The notes under the pieces: model-generated
Database searches by the model: none
The model's input: only the letters and a program-made list of their open reading frames with translations
Told to the model about the DNA's origin: nothing
Assembly: GCA_016191895.1 (NCBI GenBank)
Contig: JACPVD010000258.1
Location: 1-11,213 of the forward strand
Origin: Chloroflexota bacterium
GTDB lineage: Bacteria; Chloroflexota; Anaerolineae; Anaerolineales; Villigracilaceae
DNA: 11,213 nt
Direction of reading: 5' to 3'
Position numbers and translations under genes: made by a program
Part shown: piece after piece, positions 6,469-11,213 of the stretch
Layout: every line of letters starts with the position of its first letter
Position numbering within the stretch: position 1 is the stretch's first letter

Positions 6469-7860
6469 ATGGCAAAAACACACACGCGTTATGTTTGTCA
6501 ACAATGCGGACGAGTCGCCGCATCCTACATGGGCAAGTGCCCGCAGTGTTCGGCGTTTAATAGCATGGTGGAGGAAGTCGTCCACGATGAGCCGGTAGCG
6601 AAGGGCGCGGGAAATGTCCGCGGGCTGACCGGCCGCTCGGAGCCGCGACCCATTTCAGAGGTCGGGGGGGATGCGGAAGATCGAGTCCATTTGCCGATCG
6701 GCGAGTTTGCGCGGGTCCTTGGCGGCGGAATCGTATTGGGTTCGATCGTCCTCATCGGCGGCGACCCCGGCATCGGCAAATCGACATTGATGCTGCAAAT
6801 GGCGATGGAGATGGCAAATTCGCAACGGGTGCTGTATGTATCCGGCGAAGAGTCGGAGCGGCAAATCAAGATGCGCGCGATGCGATTACTGGGCGCGAAC
6901 AAGGAATTGCCGAAAAATTTACTGCTAGTGACGGAAACAAATCTTGAAGTGATTCTCAACCATGTTAACGAGTCCAAACCCGACCTGCTGATCGTCGACT
7001 CGATTCAGACTGTTTATCTCTCCGAATTGGATTCGTCGGCGGGTTCGGTGTCGCAGGTGCGCGAGTGCGCGTCGCATTTGCGCGAGCTGGCAAAGTCTTC
7101 GGGCGTGTCGGTGTTCATGATCGGGCATGTGACAAAGGAAGGCGCGATCGCGGGCCCGCGTGTGCTGGAACATATTGTGGATACGGTGCTGTATCTGGAA
7201 GGCGATCGATTTCAGGCCTATCGCTTGTTGCGCTCGGTGAAGAATCGATTTGGCGCAACAGCCGAAGTAGGCGTGTTCGAAATGCGCGAGGGCGGGCTGG
7301 TCGAAGTGACGAATCCATCTGAAGCGTTTCTTGCGGAAAGGCTGGTCAATGCGGCGGGGTCTGCCATTGCGGTGACGATGGAAGGCACGCGCCCGATCCT
7401 CGTTGAAATTCAAGGCCTCACCTCCCCGACTCAATTTGGCAACGCGCGGCGCACCCCCAACGGCGTGGACTTTAATCGCCTGTTGTTAATTACCGCGGTC
7501 CTCACGCGGCGTGTGGGGTTGAAGCTTTCGGAGCATGATGTCTTTGTGAATGTGGTGGGGGGAATCCAGATCGACGAGCCCGCCGCCGACCTTGCCATTG
7601 CCTCGGCGATCGCGTCTTCATGGAAGGATGTGCCCGTCCGCGCGGAAGCGGTGCTGATCGGCGAAATCGGCCTGGCCGGCGAATTGCGCATGCCCGGTCA
7701 AATGGTGGCGCGATTGCGTGAGGCGCAGAAACTGGGATTCAAAACGGCGATTGTGCCCAAGGCGATTCGCCAGGGCGAGGCTTATCCAAAAGGAATCGAG
7801 ATCGTCGAAGTGCGGTCACTGGATCAGGCGTTGAGCGCGGCGCTTAAAAAAGCGGGGTAG
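6469..7860 (+). CDS. radA: DNA repair protein RadA (Sms)
   Basis: A 463-residue RecA-like ATPase that promotes branch migration and processing of recombination intermediates. Order of features: zinc finger with Cys10, Cys13, Cys24 and Cys27; Walker A GDPGIGKST (98-106); Walker B LLIVDS (173-178); the RadA-specific KNRFG (258-262); and a Lon-protease-like C-terminal domain (about 280-463). In that domain the position of the Lon catalytic serine appears to be Ala372 (EPAADLAIA), consistent with the known non-proteolytic state in RadA. Full length for the family. ATG 6469 begins the standard MAKTHTRYVCQQCG N-terminus and has GGGGGGAG 9 nt upstream; an in-frame TTG at 6463 is less likely. It reads towards a small minus-strand ORF with a 20-nt gap and no terminator visible. 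Confidence 0.96.
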   Translation: MAKTHTRYVCQQCGRVAASYMGKCPQCSAFNSMVEEVVHDEPVAKGAGNVRGLTGRSEPRPISEVGGDAEDRVHLPIGEFARVLGGGIVLGSIVLIGGDPGIGKSTLMLQMAMEMANSQRVLYVSGEESERQIKMRAMRLLGANKELPKNLLLVTETNLEVILNHVNESKPDLLIVDSIQTVYLSELDSSAGSVSQVRECASHLRELAKSSGVSVFMIGHVTKEGAIAGPRVLEHIVDTVLYLEGDRFQAYRLLRSVKNRFGATAEVGVFEMREGGLVEVTNPSEAFLAERLVNAAGSAIAVTMEGTRPILVEIQGLTSPTQFGNARRTPNGVDFNRLLLITAVLTRRVGLKLSEHDVFVNVVGGIQIDEPAADLAIASAIASSWKDVPVRAEAVLIGEIGLAGELRMPGQMVARLREAQKLGFKTAIVPKAIRQGEAYPKGIEIVEVRSLDQALSAALKKAG

Positions 7861-7880
7861 GCACTATGATGGGTGCGGGT

Positions 7881-8030
7881 TTACGATTCGCCAATTTCGG
7901 ATGGAACGGACTGGAACAAACTGTCGGTGATTGTATCCGTTTTTCGTTCGCCAACCACCACCGAAGGGATCACATCTTCCGCAAATTGCTGGCGTAACAA
8001 ATCCAGCGCGCCAAGCGAAGCCAGATTCAT
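7881..8030 (-). CDS. Candidate small ORF, 49 residues, no recognised family
   Basis: On the minus strand an ATG at 8030 has AGGAG (8042-8038) 7 nt upstream and runs to a TAA ending at 7881. A perfect TATAAT (8054-8049, minus strand) lies just before it, though no matching -35 is visible. The product begins MNLASLGALDLLRQQFAEDV, is soluble and acidic-to-neutral, and has no membrane segment or motif I recognise. It lies 27 nt after the methyltransferase stop in the same direction, so it could be the second gene of that unit. Codon use looks ordinary for coding DNA here. A plus-strand ORF (7873-8256) overlaps both genes but has no ribosome site and non-protein-like composition. It could also be a relic of a longer gene. 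Confidence 0.4.
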   Translation of the reverse strand: MNLASLGALDLLRQQFAEDVIPSVVVGERKTDTITDSLFQSVPSEIGES

Positions 8031-8057
8031 GAATTTGCTCCTGCGAATATTATACGC

Positions 8058-8759
8058 CTATGCAAGACTCCGCGCGATCATCTCCCTTGTCCACAAGCCC
8101 ATTCTTCTCACAGTAAAGCCCGGTATCCAATCGTCAATTAACAAAATGGGCGCAGGCAGGTTGAACGGCGGCAATAAAAGATTAAGTTGCCTCGCGCCGC
8201 CGGTGACGATATCCGCGTTCGCCGCGCATTCATTGTGGATGGATGTGAAAAGATAATGAATGTCGCTTCGCGCAAAATTTGCCAGCGTCTTGAAAATATC
8301 CCCATACGAAAAATGAAACAGGCAATCGCGGCACATCCACATGTCCGCTTTCGGCAGGGGGTCTTTGATGATATCAATGAAAAAGAATCGCGTATGCGCG
8401 TCGCCATATTGTTCCTGATTCTGTCTTACGAGTTCCTCCACAATATCCCCGCCCAGGTAATTCATTCCCTGCGGTCGTTGAATCGCCTGAAACCAGTTGA
8501 AGTCGCCGCAGGGCGCATCGAGAAACGTTTCCACTCGATATTCCTTCCACAACTTCGGAAGTTCGTTACGTACGTTTTCGGTATAGGTCATCGTCGACCC
8601 TGCGCCGGAAACACTTTCCGGGTTTCCCCAAAAATTATTCCTGTAATAGTCGGTAAAGACATGCTTCGGGTCAGCGCGCAGTTCTTCGACCCGTCCGGGT
8701 TGTTTGGGTTTTGCAAAAAGCGAAATGAACTTTTTGACTGCGGCTTCGACTCGATTCAT
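8058..8759 (-). CDS. Class I SAM-dependent methyltransferase
   Basis: A 233-residue protein with the Rossmann-type SAM-binding motif FLDAPCGDFNWF (79-90), followed by YLGGDIV (101-107, the acidic end of strand beta-2), DPLPKADMWMCRDCLFHF (133-150) and a NADIVTGGARQLNL segment (181-194) with PPFNLP (197-202). The DAPCGD/GGDIV/CRDCL...H combination fits a family of small stand-alone methyltransferases with no fixed substrate; targets among sugars or small molecules are possible, but the sequence does not show which. The start at ATG 8759 is chosen because a good -10 element lies 6 nt upstream, which would make the mRNA leaderless. Extension to 8831 would run through the promoter and overlap the divergent reading frame. 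A small ORF follows in the same direction. Confidence 0.8.
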   Translation of the reverse strand: MNRVEAAVKKFISLFAKPKQPGRVEELRADPKHVFTDYYRNNFWGNPESVSGAGSTMTYTENVRNELPKLWKEYRVETFLDAPCGDFNWFQAIQRPQGMNYLGGDIVEELVRQNQEQYGDAHTRFFFIDIIKDPLPKADMWMCRDCLFHFSYGDIFKTLANFARSDIHYLFTSIHNECAANADIVTGGARQLNLLLPPFNLPAPILLIDDWIPGFTVRRMGLWTREMIARSLA

Positions 8760-8765
8760 GCGCTG

Positions 8766-8794
8766 ATTATAGTTCCCTTTTGATTCTGTGAGAA
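8766..8794 (-). promoter_or_regulatory. Candidate promoter for the methyltransferase, leaderless
   Basis: On the minus strand TTCTCA (8794-8789), a 17-nt spacer, then a perfect TATAAT (8771-8766). The ATG begins 6 nt past the -10, exactly where transcription should start, and there is no Shine-Dalgarno in that gap. This supports a leaderless mRNA. Confidence 0.55.
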
Positions 8795-8805
8795 AATTAC
8801 GCAAT

Positions 8806-8970
8806 ATGGAACAGCGCAACATTCCCCTCATCGGCGGCGACCCAGGCGGACTCTCCGCTGCATTGCATTTGACGAAGATCGCCCCGCATCTGGCTCACCG
8901 AATCCTGATTCTCGAAAAGCAGCGTTATCTGCGCTTCAACATGTTGAACTGGAGCAGACAAACAGAATGA
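8806..8970 (+). pseudogene. N-terminal fragment of an FAD-dependent oxidoreductase (geranylgeranyl reductase-like)
   Basis: The 54-residue frame reads as the start of a flavoprotein: IPLIGGDPGGLSAALHL (6-22) is a dinucleotide-binding loop and RILILEK (32-38) is the second strand with its ribose-binding Glu37. A full enzyme of this kind is about 350-450 residues; here it ends after the sequence KQRYLRF and an unrelated tail. The middle glycine of GxGxxG is Asp12, which should weaken FAD binding. So it is best read as a remnant left by a deletion. Its stop overlaps the acyltransferase start (ATGA, 8967-8970), so translation of the remnant may still help start the downstream gene. The family assignment rests on one motif region and could be a different Rossmann flavoprotein. 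Confidence 0.6.
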
Positions 8971-10085
8971 TCGCGGGGCTGGATGGTCTGCGGGCAATCG
9001 CATTTTTGATCGTGTTTCTTTTTCACACGCGCCACCTGCCTTTCGGCTGGCTGGGCGTGCAGTTGTTCTTTGTGCTCTCCGGGTTTTTGATCACCGATAT
9101 TTTATTGCGCATGAAGGAGTCGCTGCCGCGCCGCGAGTTCTTCCTCAAATTTTACGGGCGGCGCTTTTTGCGAATCTTCCCGCTGTATTATTTATACTTA
9201 TTCCTGCTGGCGATTCTTATTTTTATTCTGCCATCGCTCGATCTCGGCGGGTTGAAAGCCGAACTTGGAAAAGGGTTTTTGAATCAACTATGGGTGGCGG
9301 CATTGTATGTCTTCGATTTTTTTCACGCCAGCGCGTTCTTCGAGCGCAGCCGTTTCTTCACGCATCTCTGGTCGCTTTCGGTGGAGGAACAATTCTATCT
9401 GTTATGGCCCCTGCTCATCCTTCTTACGCCGCGCGAACGATTCAAACAACTCTGTCTCACATCCATCGGGCTGGGTTTTGCATTTCGGCTTGCAATCACC
9501 ATCGCCTATCGGATGCAGTTGTTTCCGTTTTTATCGAACGATCCGCAGCAGGCCGTAAACGTTTTGCCGTTTTCACATCTCGACGCGTTCGCGTTCGGCG
9601 CGTACATCACCCGCTTTGAAATTCCGCGTCCGCGTTTGCAATTGTTTGCCCTTGCGCTGGCTGTTCCCGCAATCGGCGTTCTCACCGACCATCTTTCAAA
9701 AGGCGCAGTGACGTTTGCCCTCGGCTACGACCTGCCCATGTCGGGCTTTTACAAGGAAGTATGGGGGTATACCCTGCTGAATTATCTCTTCGCCGCGCTG
9801 ATCTATTGTGTGGCGCGGACAAACTTTTTAACCACCCTTCTCGAAAGCCCGCCCCTGCGGTATTTGGGAAAAATTTCGTACGGGCTGTATGTCTATCATT
9901 ACGGGATCATCGCCATAACCGCCGCGATCTTCCGCAAATACGACCTTTCCTACGCCCTGCGCTCGCCGCAAATGTTTGTTACTTCCTTTGTAGTGACGCT
10001 GTTGATCGCATCACTGAGTTTTCACTGGTTCGAGAAACCCATCATCGGGTTGAAGGACAAATACTTCCCCGTCGCGCGTTCCTGA
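8967..10085 (+). CDS. OafA/YrhL-type membrane acyltransferase (acyltransferase family 3)
   Basis: A 372-residue integral membrane protein that transfers acyl groups, typically acetyl, from the cytoplasmic side to surface polysaccharide or other acceptors. It starts with GLDGLRAIAFL (4-14) and has His20 in the first helix (FLFH), the position of the conserved catalytic His. FFVLSGFLIT (34-43), the Arg-rich FYGRRFLRIFPLYY (62-75) and WSLSVEEQFYLLWP (135-148) are family signatures. About ten hydrophobic segments follow, ending in a short cytoplasmic tail with FEKPIIG. There is no C-terminal SGNH domain. The start overlaps the stop of the flavoprotein fragment by ATGA, and no independent Shine-Dalgarno is evident. 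The palindrome at 10140-10192 with a T-run may end its transcript. Confidence 0.9.
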   Translation: MIAGLDGLRAIAFLIVFLFHTRHLPFGWLGVQLFFVLSGFLITDILLRMKESLPRREFFLKFYGRRFLRIFPLYYLYLFLLAILIFILPSLDLGGLKAELGKGFLNQLWVAALYVFDFFHASAFFERSRFFTHLWSLSVEEQFYLLWPLLILLTPRERFKQLCLTSIGLGFAFRLAITIAYRMQLFPFLSNDPQQAVNVLPFSHLDAFAFGAYITRFEIPRPRLQLFALALAVPAIGVLTDHLSKGAVTFALGYDLPMSGFYKEVWGYTLLNYLFAALIYCVARTNFLTTLLESPPLRYLGKISYGLYVYHYGIIAITAAIFRKYDLSYALRSPQMFVTSFVVTLLIASLSFHWFEKPIIGLKDKYFPVARS

Positions 10086-10139
10086 TGAATTGAATTCGGC
10101 TCTCCCAAAATAAAGAAAACCATATCCTCTCCATCAATT

Positions 10140-10198
10140 GGGACGTGGGGCGTTGTGAGCGCGCTTCGCGCACTTGCAACATTCCACGTCTCCTTTTT
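10140..10198. repeat. Second copy of the ino1-type palindrome, with T-run
   Basis: The 53 nt at 10140-10192 fold into 24-position arms (10140-10163 with 10169-10192), loop CTTCG, with two C-A mismatches (10151/10181 and 10160/10172) and several G-T wobbles. Aligned without gaps to 46-98, all 13 arm differences are transitions. A T-run at 10194-10198 follows, so it may also terminate the acyltransferase transcript, which ends at 10085. The region 10086-10139 shows no other feature. Confidence 0.75.
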
Positions 10199-10210
10199 GC
10201 CAAAATCCTT

Positions 10211-10239
10211 TTGCGCGTTGAAACGCTTGCCTTTATAAT
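10211..10239 (+). promoter_or_regulatory. Candidate promoter for the PHP gene
   Basis: A perfect TATAAT (10234-10239) with TTGCGC (10211-10216) at a 17-nt spacing; the -35 matches only TTG of the consensus. It would start transcription near 10246, giving a leader of about 16 nt before ATG 10262. It supports the downstream start and argues against the upstream in-frame ATG at 10145. Confidence 0.5.
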
Positions 10240-10261
10240 CGCGCCAGGAACAGAAACCACG

Positions 10262-11023
10262 ATGGGCACCGCCGACCTCCACATTCACAGCACCTACTCG
10301 CGCGACGGGTCGACCACCGTCCGCGCCATTCTCAAACAGGCCGCAGACGTGGGGCTGAACGTGATCGCCGTCACCGATCATGATGAAATCCGCGGCTCGC
10401 TTGAAGCGCATGAACTCGCGCCAAAATACGGCATCGAAGCAATTCCCGCAGTTGAGGTCACCACAAAAGACGGGCACCTGGTCGCGTTGTTTGTCACGTC
10501 CATGCCTCCTGCCGGGCTTTCCCTGGTCGATACGCTGGTTCATATCGGAAAACTCGGCGGCATTGCGTTTGCGCCGCATCCATTCAATAACCTGCCCGGC
10601 AGCCTCACCATGGAATCAGTCGTCGGCGCGCTCACGCATCCCCCCGCGAAGGGCGTGCTCAAAGGCATCGAAACCCACAACATGGGCACACAGGCCTTCG
10701 ACAGCATCGCGCAAAAACTATCCATTTACCTGCCGCTTGCAAAGATCGCATCCAGCGACGCGCATGTCTATTGGGCCATCGGTGCGGGGCGCACAGAGTT
10801 TCCCGGCGAAACCGCGGAAGACCTGCGATACGCGCTCGATCGCAACAAAACGGTTCCCATTCCATACCAGGGTGAATTTTCCACCCGCGCCATCCTCAGT
10901 TGGGTGCGTCGCATGACCCTGCGCAAATTCGGCTACGCATCCGACACCGTCTCCGCCACACAGCCGATCAACACGCAAAAATTCACCGACTCGTTCATTC
11001 AAAAGCTAAAGAAAAAGAAATGA
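10262..11023 (+). CDS. PHP-domain metal-dependent phosphoesterase
   Basis: A 253-residue soluble protein. The PHP metal site is complete by eye: DLHIHSTYSRDG (5-16; His7, His9, Asp15), TDHDE (38-42; Asp39, His40), VEVTT (64-68; Glu65), His72 in DGH, PHP (105-107; His106), GIETHN (135-140; His139) and SSDAH (164-168; Asp166, His168). These residues bind two or three metal ions and hydrolyse phosphoesters; relatives include RNase AM/YciV and polymerase exonuclease domains, but the substrate here is unknown. The C-terminus is basic (KLKKKK). ATG 10262 is chosen because the catalytic motif begins at residue 5 and a -10 element lies upstream; the in-frame ATG at 10145 would read through the palindrome. 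Shine-Dalgarno is weak (AGGA about 12 nt upstream). The stop lies inside a terminator hairpin shared with recO. Confidence 0.88.
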   Translation: MGTADLHIHSTYSRDGSTTVRAILKQAADVGLNVIAVTDHDEIRGSLEAHELAPKYGIEAIPAVEVTTKDGHLVALFVTSMPPAGLSLVDTLVHIGKLGGIAFAPHPFNNLPGSLTMESVVGALTHPPAKGVLKGIETHNMGTQAFDSIAQKLSIYLPLAKIASSDAHVYWAIGAGRTEFPGETAEDLRYALDRNKTVPIPYQGEFSTRAILSWVRRMTLRKFGYASDTVSATQPINTQKFTDSFIQKLKKKK

Positions 11024-11048
11024 GATGGCGTGACTGCCATCTCATTTT
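11018..11048. terminator. Bidirectional terminator between the PHP gene and recO
   Basis: A perfect 12-bp stem AAATGAGATGGC (11018-11029) with GCCATCTCATTT (11036-11047), loop GTGACT. It is followed by T on the plus strand (11045-11048) and by a T-rich tract on the minus strand (complement of the A-rich 11008-11020). The left arm contains the PHP stop (11021-11023) and the right arm reaches into the recO stop (11047-11049). Confidence 0.8.
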
Positions 11049-11213
11049 ATAACCTGACTCTTTTGATGAAACCCGGCGTATTCAATTCTCGTTCCAGCAA
11101 ATATGTGAAATATCCCTGCATGAGGACTTCCGCTTCCTTCCTGACCTCGGAACTGGGACGCGCTCGAGAGGCATCCCTGTAGCCTGACCGTTGGAAGTGC
11201 CGAAAATACTTGA
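11047..11213 (-). CDS. recO: DNA repair protein RecO, C-terminal part (runs off the right edge)
   Basis: Fifty-four C-terminal residues and a TAA stop (11049-11047) are visible on the minus strand; the N-terminus lies outside the window. The sequence includes YFRHFQRSGYRDASRAR (2-18) and ends EVLMQGYFTYLLERELNTPG... followed by FIKRVRL. The pattern of a short helix with HFQRS and a terminal Y-x-x-Y-L-L-E-R-E-L-x-x-P-x-F segment matches the helical end of RecO, the mediator that loads RecA on SSB-coated DNA. The assignment is from remembered family pattern over a short fragment, so it is moderately sure. It is convergent with the PHP gene and shares its terminator. With radA in the same window this gives two recombination genes, but they are not adjacent. 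Confidence 0.6.
   Translation of the reverse strand, partial: KYFRHFQRSGYRDASRARPSSEVRKEAEVLMQGYFTYLLERELNTPGFIKRVRL

Noticed and set aside
7873..8256. 127-codon plus-strand ORF after radA
   Set aside because: It is antisense to the small ORF and the methyltransferase, lacks a ribosome site and has a non-protein-like composition.
10145..10261. N-terminal extension of the PHP protein
   Set aside because: The added part reads through the palindrome and the candidate promoter; the metal-binding motif begins right after ATG 10262.

Overview
The window most likely comes from a Chloroflexota genome of the Anaerolineae type. This is inferred, not searched: base composition is moderately GC-rich by eye, the lipoprotein has a Thr/Pro linker typical of that group, the inositol-phosphate synthase is of the short actinobacterial-like type, and the intergenic gaps are full of short palindromes and degenerate repeats. 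There are thirteen coding entries: ten intact chromosomal-type genes, two small-ORF candidates and one broken gene; one of the ten (recO) runs off the right edge. I see no rRNA, tRNA, insertion sequence, CRISPR array, phage module or toxin/defence system.

Layout. Positions 1-1276: a 24-bp perfect hairpin, then ino1 (myo-inositol-1-phosphate synthase) and an intrinsic terminator. Positions 1293-3352: a two-gene unit of a divergent NodB-type deacetylase lipoprotein and an EamA/DMT transporter. Positions 3353-4904: a repeat-bearing gap, then a promoter, a 34-codon leader ORF containing an intrinsic terminator, and a LysN-like PLP aminotransferase. The malic enzyme (ACT + malic domains, minus strand) abuts the aminotransferase tail to tail with no spacer. 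A divergent gap with two hairpin repeats and a dyad inside the promoter separates it from radA. After radA come a 49-codon minus-strand ORF and a SAM methyltransferase (minus), then, divergently, a broken flavoprotein fragment overlapping an OafA-type acyltransferase, a second copy of the ino1-type palindrome, a PHP phosphoesterase, a bidirectional terminator, and the 3' end of recO (minus).

The genes do not form one pathway. They cover phospho-inositol synthesis, cell-envelope modification (deacetylase, acyltransferase, perhaps the methyltransferase), amino-acid and pyruvate metabolism (aminotransferase, malic enzyme) and recombination repair (radA, recO). The most interesting signals are between genes: (1) the leader ORF with an embedded terminator before the aminotransferase; (2) two 53-nt palindromes 10 kb apart whose arms differ only by transitions and include three compensated base pairs; (3) the dyad filling the radA promoter spacer, partly resembling a Gram-positive LexA box; (4) repeat-derived hairpins next to several gene starts. 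I did not find a clear new multi-gene system.
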